Below are positions 38,403 to 46,725 of a DNA stretch of 64,000 bases, piece by piece (the stretch's first letter is position 1; the number at the start of each line of letters is the position of its first letter). This stretch comes from Stutzerimonas azotifigens (GTDB lineage Bacteria; Pseudomonadota; Gammaproteobacteria; Pseudomonadales; Pseudomonadaceae). The stretch spans positions 496,001 to 560,000 of the forward strand of contig NZ_JAAMRF010000002.1 of the NCBI RefSeq assembly GCF_013522725.1, in the 5' to 3' direction. A program made the position numbers and the translations under genes. Under the pieces are notes generated by a model that had not been told where the DNA came from, searched no databases, and saw only the letters and a program-made list of their open reading frames with translations.

Positions 38403-39539
38403 ATGGCTGAAAGCGAAAGCGGTGCCGATAAAAGCGAGGAACCCACGGAGAAACGGCTCCGTGAATCCCGTGAAAAAGGCCAGATCGCGCGCTCGCGCGA
38501 TCTCACCACCGTCGCTGTCACGCTTGCCGGCGTAGGCGGGTTGCTCGCTTCTGGCGGCAGCCTCGGCCAGGCCATGATGGGAATGATGCGCGGCAATTTC
38601 GCCTTGAGCCGGGAAACCCTGCTCGAAGAGGGCGCCATGGCGATGATGCTGATGAGCAGCGGCATGATCGCGCTCAAGGCGATCATGCCGTTATTGATGG
38701 TGCTGCTCGTGGCTTCGATCGTCGGCCCGATCGCCCTGGGTGGCTGGCTGTTCTCGGCCAAGGCGATGGCGCCGAAATTCAGCCGGATGAACCCCGGCGC
38801 GGGGCTCAAGCGGATGTTCTCGACCAAGGCGCTGGTCGAGTTGCTCAAAGCGCTGGGGAAGTTCCTGGTGGTGCTGCTGGTGGCGCTGGTGGTGCTCTCT
38901 GCCTACCAGGACGACCTGTTGTCCATCGCCAAGCAGCCGCTGGATCTGGCGGTCATGCACAGCGCGGAGATTGTCGGCTGGTGTTCCCTGTGGATGGCGT
39001 GTGGCCTGATCCTGATCGCGGCGGTGGATGTGCCGTTTCAGCTCTGGGACAACAAGCAGAAGCTGATGATGACCAAGCAGGAGGTGCGCGACGAATACAA
39101 GGACACCGAGGGCAAGCCCGAGGTCAAGGCGCGTATTCGCCGCATGCAGCGTGAAATGGCCGACCGGCGGATGATGCAGGCGATCCCCGAGGCCGACGTG
39201 ATCATCACCAACCCGACCCACTTCGCGGTAGCGCTCAAATACGACGCCGAACGCGGCAACGCGCCGATGCTGCTGGCCAAGGGCGGTGACTTCCTGGCCC
39301 TGAAGATCCGGGAGATCGGCCAGGAGCACAAGATCACGGTCTTGGAATCACCGGCACTCGCCCGTGCGGTGTATTACTCAACTGAAATCGATCAGGAAAT
39401 TCCCGCAGGGCTGTACCTGGCGGTTGCGCAGGTACTGGCCTATGTCTACCAGTTGCGCCAGTACCGCTCGGGCAAGGGCCGGAGGCCCGACCCGCTGCCG
39501 GACCTACCGATTCCGCCGGACTTGCGCCGCGACGAATAG
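38403..39539 (+). CDS. flhB: Flagellar export switch protein FlhB
   Basis: A 378-residue export protein with four N-terminal membrane helices and a cytoplasmic domain that self-cleaves at NPTH; the site is visible in ITNPTHFAVALKY. The N-terminus SGADKSEEPTEKRLRESREKGQIARSRDL and the C-terminal IPAGLYLAVAQVLAYVYQLRQYRSGK are typical. Cleavage switches export to filament substrates together with FliK. The gene ends the fliKLMNOPQR-flhB unit. Downstream lie heptamer repeats and the opposite-strand sodC. Confidence 0.95.
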   Translation: MAESESGADKSEEPTEKRLRESREKGQIARSRDLTTVAVTLAGVGGLLASGGSLGQAMMGMMRGNFALSRETLLEEGAMAMMLMSSGMIALKAIMPLLMVLLVASIVGPIALGGWLFSAKAMAPKFSRMNPGAGLKRMFSTKALVELLKALGKFLVVLLVALVVLSAYQDDLLSIAKQPLDLAVMHSAEIVGWCSLWMACGLILIAAVDVPFQLWDNKQKLMMTKQEVRDEYKDTEGKPEVKARIRRMQREMADRRMMQAIPEADVIITNPTHFAVALKYDAERGNAPMLLAKGGDFLALKIREIGQEHKITVLESPALARAVYYSTEIDQEIPAGLYLAVAQVLAYVYQLRQYRSGKGRRPDPLPDLPIPPDLRRDE

Positions 39540-39600
39540 CGGCCAGCGCTGCAAGCGGAGGCTGGAAGACTTGCACAGTGGCTCGACAACCACATCCTGC

Positions 39601-39632
39601 CCAGCTTCCAGCTTCCAGCTTCCAGCTTCCAG
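39601..39632. repeat. Heptamer tandem repeat between flhB and sodC
   Basis: The unit CCAGCTT occurs four times without change, followed by CCAG. On the minus strand it begins just after the sodC stop. GCTGGAAG at 39561-39568 is the reverse complement of a repeat segment, so a hairpin is possible. It has only four units, so a structural or slippage role is uncertain. Confidence 0.85.
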
Positions 39633-39634
39633 CC

Positions 39635-40156
39635 TTATTCAATCACCCCGCAGGCGACGCGGGCTCCGCCACCACCAAGCGGCTCGGGATGGTCGGAGTG
39701 GTTGTCGCCGCCCTTGTGGACCATCAGCGCGAGGCCCTTGAGATCGCCCAGGCTCTTGAGTCGCGGTGCCTGCACGGGTTGGCTAGCAGTACCGTCGCTC
39801 TCGACCGTCAGGCCCGGCAAATCGCCCATGTGGCCGTCGCCCCAGGGCTCGCCGTGCTTGCCGGTGTTCTGGGGATCCCAATGGCCGCCCGCAGCTCCGG
39901 CCGGTACCGTTTTGCCATCTTGTTCTGCGGTGCCGCAATTGCCCTTGGCATGAACGTGAAAGCCATGAATACCGGGCTCAAGCCCTTTTAGTTCGGGGCG
40001 GAACACCAGGCCGTATTCGTTGCTTTCGATCTTTACCGTGCCGACCGATTGGCCGACGCCTTCCTGGTTGACCATGTTCATCGGGACCGAGAGCGTTTCG
40101 GCGTGCAGGCCCGCGGCCGTGCAACTGGCCAGCGCGGCGATTATCCATTGCTTCAT
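39635..40156 (-). CDS. sodC: Periplasmic Cu,Zn superoxide dismutase
   Basis: A 173-residue exported enzyme that converts superoxide to oxygen and hydrogen peroxide in the periplasm. The signal peptide is [19 protein letters not shown]. The metal ligands are all seen: [35 protein letters not shown] and [25 protein letters not shown]. The two cysteines for the conserved disulfide are present. It stands alone on the minus strand between flhB and flhA. The ATG after TCTCC/GGAGA-type sequence (GGAGACGAG on its strand) was chosen over longer frames. Confidence 0.93.
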   Translation of the reverse strand: MKQWIIAALASCTAAGLHAETLSVPMNMVNQEGVGQSVGTVKIESNEYGLVFRPELKGLEPGIHGFHVHAKGNCGTAEQDGKTVPAGAAGGHWDPQNTGKHGEPWGDGHMGDLPGLTVESDGTASQPVQAPRLKSLGDLKGLALMVHKGGDNHSDHPEPLGGGGARVACGVIE

Positions 40157-40296
40157 GTCTCGTCTCCTGTGCGAAGGGGGAAGGGTGGCGTGGCCACCGT
40201 TGAGTTCTGACTGCGACATGGCAGTCAGGTTCGCCCTTGGGCTCCACGCCCCGGCCCCGCAGGGTGGGCGCGAGTTTCGCGCCAGCCCAAAAAAGT

Positions 40297-40312
40297 TGGA
40301 CCCCTTCTTGCT
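40297..40312 (+). promoter_or_regulatory. Sigma-54 promoter of flhA
   Basis: TGGACC-N5-TTGCT keeps the essential GG at -24 and GC at -12, with a variant TGGACC in place of TGGCAC. It lies 57 bases before the flhA GTG. In P. aeruginosa flhA and its followers form an RpoN and FleQ controlled unit. Confidence 0.78.
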
Positions 40313-40368
40313 ATAGCTCATGCGAGACGCAGATAGCGTCAAAAGATTGTTATGCCGGTGGGGGCTCC

Positions 40369-42489
40369 GTGGATCGCACGCAACTAGTCAATATGCGCAA
40401 CAACCTGGCGGGACTCAGCCGCGGCAACCTCGGGGTGCCACTGCTGTTGCTGGTCATGATGGGCATGATGATGCTGTCGGTGCCGCCGTTCCTGTTGGAT
40501 CTGCTGTTCACCTTCAACATCGCTCTGTCGATCGTGGTGTTGCTGGTTAGCGTCTATGCGCTGCGCCCGCTGGATTTCGCGGTGTTTCCAACGATCCTGC
40601 TGGTCGCGACCCTGATGCGTCTGGCGCTGAACGTGGCGTCGACCCGCGTGGTGCTTATCAACGGTCACGAGGGCGGTTCTGCGGCCGGTCACGTGATCGA
40701 AGCCTTCGGCAACGTGGTGATTGGTGGCAACTACGTCGTCGGTATCGTCGTTTTCGCGATCCTGATGATCATCAACTTTGTCGTGGTCACCAAGGGTGCC
40801 GGCCGTATCTCGGAAGTGAGCGCACGTTTCACCCTCGATGCGATGCCCGGCAAGCAGATGGCAATCGACGCCGACCTCAACGCCGGCCTTATCGATCAGG
40901 CCGAGGCCAAGAAGCGGCGTGTCGAGGTGTCGTCCGAGGCAGACTTCTACGGCTCGATGGACGGTGCCAGCAAATTCGTGCGCGGCGATGCCATTGCCGG
41001 CTTGCTGATTCTCTTCATCAACCTCATCGGTGGTGTCGCCATCGGTATGGCACAGCACGCGATGAGCTTCTCCGAAGCCGGCAAGGTCTACGCATTGCTG
41101 ACCATCGGTGACGGCCTCGTGGCTCAGATCCCGTCGTTGCTGCTGTCCACAGCCGCGGCGATCATGGTTACCCGTGTCACCAGCTCCGAAGACATGGGGC
41201 AGCAGGTCCAGCGCCAGATGTTCGCCTCGCCCAAGGCGCTGGCGGTCTCGGCGGCCATCCTGATCGCCATGGGTCTCGTCCCAGGCATGCCGCACATGTC
41301 CTTCCTTAGCCTGGGTGGCGTCGCCGCTGGTGGAGCCTATTGGATCTGGCACCGCCAGAATCAGGTCAAGGTACAGGCCGAACAGGAAGTCCAGAAGCAG
41401 CAGGAACTGCTGCCAGCCCAGCGCGCGTCCGAAACCAAGGAGCTGGGCTGGGATGACGTGACGCCGGTCGACATGGTCGGACTGGAAGTGGGCTACCGGC
41501 TGATTCCGCTGGTCGATCGCAACCAGGGTGGTCAGCTGCTGGCGCGAATCAAGGGCGTGCGCAAGAAGCTCTCCCAGGAACTCGGTTTCCTGATGCCGTC
41601 GGTTCACATCCGCGACAACCTGGATCTGATGCCCAACGCCTATCGCCTGACATTGATGGGGGTGAGCCTGGCCGAGGCGGAGGTGTATCCGGACCGGGAG
41701 CTGGCAATCAACCCGGGCCAGGTGTTCGGCACGCTCAACGGCATCGCCGCCAAGGATCCGGCGTTCGGCCTGGAGGCGGTCTGGATCGAAGCCAGCCAGC
41801 GCGATCAGGCGCAGTCGCTGGGCTACACGGTGGTGGATGCCAGTACCGTGGTCGCGACCCATCTGAACCAGGTATTGCACAAACATTCCCACGAGCTGCT
41901 GGGGCACGAGGAAGTGCAGCAGTTGATGCAGCTGCTGGCCAAGAGTTCGCCCAAGCTCGCCGAAGAGCTGGTGCCGGGAATGATTTCGCTGTCGACGCTG
42001 CTCAAGGTGCTGCAGGCGCTGCTGCAGGAGCAGGTGCCGGTTCGTGATATTCGCACCATCGCCGAGGCGATCGCGAACGTTGCGCCGCGGAGTCAAGATC
42101 CCGCCGCGATGGTTGCTGCGGTCCGTGTCGCGCTATCCCGTGCAATCGTGCAAAGCGTTGTGGGACTAGAGCCCGAGCTGCCTGTGATCACGCTCGAGCC
42201 AAGGTTGGAACAGATATTGCTCAACAGCCTGCAGAAGGCCGGACAGGGCTCCGACGACGGAATTTTGCTGGAACCCGGAATGGCCGAGAAGTTGCAACGT
42301 TCCCTGATAGACGCCGCACAGCGTCAAGAAATGTTCGGCAAGCCAGCGATCCTGCTGGTAGCCGGTCCGATCCGCGCGATGCTCTCGCGGTTCGCCCGGC
42401 TCTCGGTTCCGAACATGCATGTGCTGGCGTACCAGGAAATACCGGACAACAAGCAGGTCACCATCGTTTCGACGGTGGGTCAGAATTAA
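40369..42489 (+). CDS. flhA: Flagellar export protein FlhA
   Basis: The largest export gate protein, 706 residues. About eight membrane helices lie in the first half, with [60 protein letters not shown] and the FHIPEP-like [23 protein letters not shown]. The cytoplasmic half binds chaperones. The GTG encoding MDRTQLVN was chosen because it matches known family N-termini; longer frames overlap the promoter. flhF starts 15 bases later. The gene is followed by the flhF-fleN-fliA line. Confidence 0.95.
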   Translation: MDRTQLVNMRNNLAGLSRGNLGVPLLLLVMMGMMMLSVPPFLLDLLFTFNIALSIVVLLVSVYALRPLDFAVFPTILLVATLMRLALNVASTRVVLINGHEGGSAAGHVIEAFGNVVIGGNYVVGIVVFAILMIINFVVVTKGAGRISEVSARFTLDAMPGKQMAIDADLNAGLIDQAEAKKRRVEVSSEADFYGSMDGASKFVRGDAIAGLLILFINLIGGVAIGMAQHAMSFSEAGKVYALLTIGDGLVAQIPSLLLSTAAAIMVTRVTSSEDMGQQVQRQMFASPKALAVSAAILIAMGLVPGMPHMSFLSLGGVAAGGAYWIWHRQNQVKVQAEQEVQKQQELLPAQRASETKELGWDDVTPVDMVGLEVGYRLIPLVDRNQGGQLLARIKGVRKKLSQELGFLMPSVHIRDNLDLMPNAYRLTLMGVSLAEAEVYPDRELAINPGQVFGTLNGIAAKDPAFGLEAVWIEASQRDQAQSLGYTVVDASTVVATHLNQVLHKHSHELLGHEEVQQLMQLLAKSSPKLAEELVPGMISLSTLLKVLQALLQEQVPVRDIRTIAEAIANVAPRSQDPAAMVAAVRVALSRAIVQSVVGLEPELPVITLEPRLEQILLNSLQKAGQGSDDGILLEPGMAEKLQRSLIDAAQRQEMFGKPAILLVAGPIRAMLSRFARLSVPNMHVLAYQEIPDNKQVTIVSTVGQN

Positions 42490-42504
42490 TCGAGGGTGTA
42501 GGCC

Positions 42505-43791
42505 ATGCAGGTCAAACGTTTCTTCGCAGCCGATATGCGTCAAGCCATGAAAATGGTGCGTGACGAGCTGGGCGCCGATGCCGCGATCCTCGGCAACCGC
42601 AAGGTTGCCGGCGGGGTCGAGCTGACCGCTGCGCTGGACTACCCCGTGCAGGCGCCGGCACCGCGCCAGCCGAACCCGGCACTTGAGGCAGAACTGCGCA
42701 AGACGCAGTCGCGTATCGCGGCCGCACACGCCGAGCTGAGCAGTCGTGCCCAGGCCGATGCCGTGAGCAATCGCCAACTGCAAAGCGAGCAGAAGCCTGC
42801 CGCTCCGGCCATGCCCGCGCCCGCTGCTGCCCCGGTTGCCGCCGTCGATCCGCGCGCCTTCGATGCGATGCGTTCCGAGCTGCACGGTCTGCGCGAGCTG
42901 ATCGAAGTCCAGCTCGGCTCGATCGCCTGGGGGCAAATGCAAAGCCGCAAGCCGCAGCAGGCCAACCTCTGGCGCCGCCTGCAGCGCATGGGCCTGCCGG
43001 CCGAGCTTTCGCGCGCGCTGCTGGAAAAGGTGGCCGGCATCGACGAGCCACGCAAGGCCTGGCGCATGGTCCTGGCCTACCTGGCCCAGGCGATCAAGAC
43101 CACCAAGGAAGAGCCGCTGGAGGAGGGCGGGGTGATCGCTCTGGTCGGCCCGGCAGGCGCCGGCAAGACCACGACGCTGGCCAAACTGGCCGCCCGTTAT
43201 GTTCTCAAGTACGGCGCGCGCAACATTGCGCTGGTGAGCATGGACAGCTACCGCATCGGTGCCCAGGAGCAGCTCAAGACCCTCGGACGGATTCTTGACG
43301 TGTCGGTGACCCCGGTGGATGCCGGCCAGTCGCTGACCCAGGCGCTCGCGCCGCTGGCGCGCAAGCGTGTGATCCTGATCGATACCGCCGGTTTGCCGGC
43401 GAGCGATCCGGCCCTGCGCATGCAGCTCGAAGCCCTGGCCAGCCGTGGCATCAAATCCAAGAACTATCTGGTGCTGGCGGCAACCAGCCAGAGTCAGGTC
43501 CTCAAGGCTGCATGGCACAGCTACAAGCGTTGCGGCCTGGCCGGCTGTATCCTGACTAAACTGGATGAAGCCAGCAGCCTTGGCGAAGTGCTGGGGCTGG
43601 CCATAAGCCAGCGTCTGCCGGTAGCCTATCTCGCTGACGGCCCGCGGATACCGGATGACCTGCATCTGCCGCGCAGCCACCAGTTGGTCAGCCGGGCGGT
43701 AAGCCTGCAAAGTGCCGAAGATCCCAGCGAGGAGACGATGGCTGATATGTTCGCAGGGCTGTACAACGACTCTTCGCGTCGGGTCGGGTGA
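42505..43791 (+). CDS. flhF: Flagellar GTPase FlhF
   Basis: An SRP-type GTPase that sets the polar site of the flagellum. The 428-residue protein has a basic N-terminal B-domain (MQVKRFFAADMRQAMKMVRDELGADAAIL), an alanine and proline-rich linker, an N-domain, and the G-domain with P-loop LVGPAGAGKTTTLAKLA, DTAGL and TKLDEASS. In Pseudomonas it is required for polar placement. FleN counts and limits flagella and is encoded next. Confidence 0.95.
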   Translation: MQVKRFFAADMRQAMKMVRDELGADAAILGNRKVAGGVELTAALDYPVQAPAPRQPNPALEAELRKTQSRIAAAHAELSSRAQADAVSNRQLQSEQKPAAPAMPAPAAAPVAAVDPRAFDAMRSELHGLRELIEVQLGSIAWGQMQSRKPQQANLWRRLQRMGLPAELSRALLEKVAGIDEPRKAWRMVLAYLAQAIKTTKEEPLEEGGVIALVGPAGAGKTTTLAKLAARYVLKYGARNIALVSMDSYRIGAQEQLKTLGRILDVSVTPVDAGQSLTQALAPLARKRVILIDTAGLPASDPALRMQLEALASRGIKSKNYLVLAATSQSQVLKAAWHSYKRCGLAGCILTKLDEASSLGEVLGLAISQRLPVAYLADGPRIPDDLHLPRSHQLVSRAVSLQSAEDPSEETMADMFAGLYNDSSRRVG

Positions 43792-43885
43792 ACGTTGCCC
43801 GCACCGTCCAGACAAAAACAGAGGTGTCCCGCCGGGACGCATCTATGGCCGACAGGCCTCAGCGAGACAAAGGTGTTTAATTAAA

Positions 43886-44713
43886 ATGGGTATGCATCCC
43901 GTACAGGTGATTGCGGTGACCGGCGGCAAGGGTGGCGTCGGCAAGACCAATGTGTCGGTCAATCTGGCGCTCGCCCTGGCCGACCTCGGTCGCCGGGTGA
44001 TGCTGCTCGATGCCGACCTCGGGCTTGCCAACGTCGACGTCCTGCTCGGGCTGAGCGCCAAGCGCACCCTGGCCGACGTGATCGAAGGCGACTGCGACCT
44101 GCGCGACGTCATCCTGCAGGGGCCTGGCGGTATCCGCATCGTTCCGGCCGCATCCGGCACGCAGAGCATGGTGCAGCTGTCGCCCATGCAGCATGCCGGC
44201 CTGATCCAGGCATTCAGCGACATCAGCGAGAACCTCGATGTGCTGATCGTCGACACCGCGGCCGGCATCGGCGACTCGGTGGTCAGCTTCGTTCGCGCCG
44301 CCCAGGAAGTGCTTCTGGTGGTGACCGACGAGCCGACGTCGATCACCGACGCCTACGCCCTGATCAAGCTGCTCAACCGGGATTACGGCATGAGCCGGTT
44401 CCGCGTGCTGGCCAACATGGCTCACACCCCGCAGGAAGGGCGCAACCTTTTTGCAAAGCTCACCAAGGTGACCGAGCGTTTCCTCGACGTGGCCCTGCAG
44501 TATGTGGGTGCCGTGCCGTACGACGAGACGGTGCGCAAGGCGGTACAGAAGCAACGCGCCGTTTATGAAGCCTATCCTCGTTCCAAATGCTCGCTGGCCT
44601 TCAAGGCCATCGCGCAGAAGGTCGATACCTGGCCGCTGCCGGCAAACCCCCGCGGCCATCTCGAGTTCTTCGTGGAACGCCTCGTTCGACCAACCGCAGA
44701 TAACTCCGTATGA
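43886..44713 (+). CDS. fleN: Flagellar number regulator FleN (FlhG)
   Basis: A MinD/ParA-type ATPase that keeps the flagellar number at one and antagonises FleQ. The 275-residue product starts MGMHPVQVIAVTGGKGGVGKTNVSVN, with deviant Walker A GGKGGVGKT. The LLDADLGLANVDVLLGL switch and VDTAAGIGDSVVSFVRAAQEVLLV are classic. I chose the first ATG after the 94-base gap; another ATG two codons later is possible. The fliA start overlaps its stop by four bases. Confidence 0.94.
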   Translation: MGMHPVQVIAVTGGKGGVGKTNVSVNLALALADLGRRVMLLDADLGLANVDVLLGLSAKRTLADVIEGDCDLRDVILQGPGGIRIVPAASGTQSMVQLSPMQHAGLIQAFSDISENLDVLIVDTAAGIGDSVVSFVRAAQEVLLVVTDEPTSITDAYALIKLLNRDYGMSRFRVLANMAHTPQEGRNLFAKLTKVTERFLDVALQYVGAVPYDETVRKAVQKQRAVYEAYPRSKCSLAFKAIAQKVDTWPLPANPRGHLEFFVERLVRPTADNSV

Positions 44714-45456
44714 CAGCAGCCGGACTTCGTATGTATGAAAACAAGGCACAAGCGAAGGACTCGCAGTACCAGCTGATTGACCAGTACGCCCCCTTGGTTA
44801 AGCGCATCGCCTATCACTTGCTGGCCCGTCTGCCGGCCAGCGTTCAGGTCGATGATCTGATGCAGGCCGGCATGATCGGTCTGCTCGAGGCATCCAAGAA
44901 GTACGACGCCGGCAAGGGCGCCAGTTTCGAGACCTATGCAGGGATTCGAATACGCGGTGCCATGCTCGACGAAGTGCGCAAGGGCGACTGGGCTCCCCGT
45001 TCGGTACACCGTAATTCGCGTATGGTCAGTGACGCGATTCGCTCGATTGAAGCGAAAACCGGACGTGACGCTAAAGATCACGAGGTTGCTGCCGAACTTA
45101 AATTGAGTCTCGATGAGTACTACGGCATCCTTGGCGACACTTTGGGCAGCCGCCTGTTCAGCTTCGATGACCTGCTCCAGGAAGGTGAACACGGCGAACT
45201 GAACGAAGACGCCAGCAGCGCCCACCCCGAGCCTTTTCGCGACCTTGAAGACGAGCGTTTCCAGCAGGCTCTGGCCGATGCGATCGCCAATCTTCCCGAG
45301 CGCGAGAAACTGGTGTTGTCGCTGTACTACGACGAAGAGCTGAACTTGAAGGAAATTGGACAGGTGCTCGGCGTCAGCGAATCGCGCGTGAGTCAGCTGC
45401 ACAGTCAATGTGCCGCCCGCTTGCGTGCTCGCCTCGGCGAATGGCGCGCGCACTGA
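44710..45456 (+). CDS. fliA: RNA polymerase sigma factor FliA (sigma-28)
   Basis: The flagellar sigma factor that reads late genes (flagellin and chemotaxis). The 248 residues show sigma-70 regions 2 (VDDLMQAGMIGLLEASKKYDAGKGASFETYAGIRIRGAMLDEVRKGDW), 3 and 4 (LPEREKLVLSLYYDEELNLKEIGQVLGVSESRVSQLHSQCAARLR). It is held inactive by FlgM, which HsbA binds. The ATG overlaps the end of fleN by four bases. The cheY promoter downstream is a candidate target. Confidence 0.95.
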   Translation: MTAAGLRMYENKAQAKDSQYQLIDQYAPLVKRIAYHLLARLPASVQVDDLMQAGMIGLLEASKKYDAGKGASFETYAGIRIRGAMLDEVRKGDWAPRSVHRNSRMVSDAIRSIEAKTGRDAKDHEVAAELKLSLDEYYGILGDTLGSRLFSFDDLLQEGEHGELNEDASSAHPEPFRDLEDERFQQALADAIANLPEREKLVLSLYYDEELNLKEIGQVLGVSESRVSQLHSQCAARLRARLGEWRAH

Positions 45457-45464
45457 ACGGTTTC

Positions 45465-45491
45465 TCAATGGATGACGTGCTCAGCTGCTAA
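45465..45491 (+). promoter_or_regulatory. Probable sigma-28 (FliA) promoter of cheY
   Basis: TCAA-N15-GCTGCTAA matches the sigma-28 pattern TAAA-N15-GCCGATAA at 3 of 4 and 6 of 8 positions. It lies 28 bases before the TTG start and 40 before the ATG of cheY, directly after fliA. In P. aeruginosa the cheYZ-cheAB genes are FliA-dependent. Confidence 0.6.
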
Positions 45492-45518
45492 GGCATTTTG
45501 AGACTTACGGAGGTCGAC

Positions 45519-45905
45519 TTGGACAAGAACATGAAAATCCTCATCGTCGATGATTTCTCGACGATGAGACGGATCATCAAGAACCTCTTGCGTGATCTTG
45601 GCTTCACCAATACTGCCGAAGCGGATGACGGCACCACTGCGCTGCCAATGCTGCAGAGCGGTAGTTTCGATTTCCTCGTGACCGACTGGAACATGCCTGG
45701 CATGACCGGTATCGACTTGCTGCGCGCCGTGCGCGCCGATGATCGCCTCAAGCACCTGCCCGTGCTGATGGTGACCGCCGAAGCCAAGCGTGACCAGATC
45801 ATCGAGGCGGCCCAGGCCGGCGTGAACGGTTATGTGGTCAAGCCGTTCACGGCCCAGGTATTGAAAGAAAAGATCGAGAAGATCTTCGAGCGGGTTAACG
45901 GCTGA
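45519..45905 (+). CDS. cheY: Chemotaxis response regulator CheY
   Basis: Single receiver domain that carries phosphate from CheA to the motor (FliM). The acceptor aspartate is D56 in LVTDWNMPG; the conserved lysine is in VVKPF. Two starts are possible. The TTG at 45519 has GGAGG five bases upstream and gives a 128-residue protein with the N-terminus [12 protein letters not shown], close to E. coli CheY in length. The ATG at 45531 gives the 124-residue form often annotated in Pseudomonas, but its nearest ribosome site is too far away. I favour the TTG. Confidence 0.92.
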   Translation: MDKNMKILIVDDFSTMRRIIKNLLRDLGFTNTAEADDGTTALPMLQSGSFDFLVTDWNMPGMTGIDLLRAVRADDRLKHLPVLMVTAEAKRDQIIEAAQAGVNGYVVKPFTAQVLKEKIEKIFERVNG

Positions 45906-45924
45906 TGTATGCCGCGAGGGCATT

Positions 45925-46713
45925 ATGGCGCATATCGATTCACAACCAGGTGACCTCGAGTCGACCCTGAAAAACCATGCCCGCGAGCTGACGGAACACC
46001 TGGAAAAAGGCCAGTTCAGCGATGCGGCGCAATTGATTCACGCAATGGCGCAGGTTCACGACAACGGCCTGTACCGTGAGGTCGGCAAGCTGACCCGCGA
46101 ACTGCACACCGCCATCGTCAATCTCCAGATCGACCCCCGGACTCCGCACGCGACGGAGGTATCGCAGATTTCCGATGCCACCGAGCGGCTTTCGTACGTC
46201 GTCCAGATGACCGAACGCGCCGCCAACCGGACCATGGATCTGGTGGAGGAGTGCGCGCCGCTGGTCAACGATCTGAACGACGAGGCCAAGTTGCTCAGTG
46301 TCGAATGGGGCAAGCTGCTGCGCCGCGAGATTGGCCTGGAATCGTTCCGTGAGCTGGCCAAGCGCATCGAACTTTACTTGGCACGCAGCGAGCGCGACAC
46401 GCAAAAGCTGTCCTCTCACCTGAACGACATCATGCTGGCGCAGGACTATCAGGACCTGACTGGGCAGGTGATCAAGCGCGTTACTCAACTGGTGACCGAA
46501 GTCGAGGGGAACCTGGTCAAGCTGGTGCTCATGGCCAGCCAGGTCGACCGCTTCACCAACGTGACGCATGACCATGAACAGATCAAAAAAGAGCAAGAAC
46601 TACAAAAAGGTCCTTCCAAAGGTGAAGGTCCGCAGATTCATGCCGATAAGCGTGAAGACGTCGTATCCGGACAGGACGATGTCGACGATCTGCTTTCCAG
46701 TCTTGGTTTCTAG
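45925..46713 (+). CDS. cheZ: Protein phosphatase CheZ
   Basis: Removes phosphate from CheY-P. The 262-residue four-helix bundle contains DIMLAQDYQDLTGQVIKRV, which holds the catalytic Asp and Gln pair of the family. The C-terminus GQDDVDDLLSSLGF is the CheY-binding tail, similar to the ends in E. coli CheZ. It lies 19 bases after cheY. cheA begins 12 bases after its stop. The gene order cheY-cheZ-cheA-cheB is that of Pseudomonas. Confidence 0.94.
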   Translation: MAHIDSQPGDLESTLKNHARELTEHLEKGQFSDAAQLIHAMAQVHDNGLYREVGKLTRELHTAIVNLQIDPRTPHATEVSQISDATERLSYVVQMTERAANRTMDLVEECAPLVNDLNDEAKLLSVEWGKLLRREIGLESFRELAKRIELYLARSERDTQKLSSHLNDIMLAQDYQDLTGQVIKRVTQLVTEVEGNLVKLVLMASQVDRFTNVTHDHEQIKKEQELQKGPSKGEGPQIHADKREDVVSGQDDVDDLLSSLGF

Positions 46714-46725
46714 GGGTATGCCAAT

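Noticed and set aside
39601-39632. Heptamer repeats taken as a CRISPR-like array
   Set aside because: The unit is seven bases with no spacers, and no cas genes are nearby. It is a simple tandem repeat.
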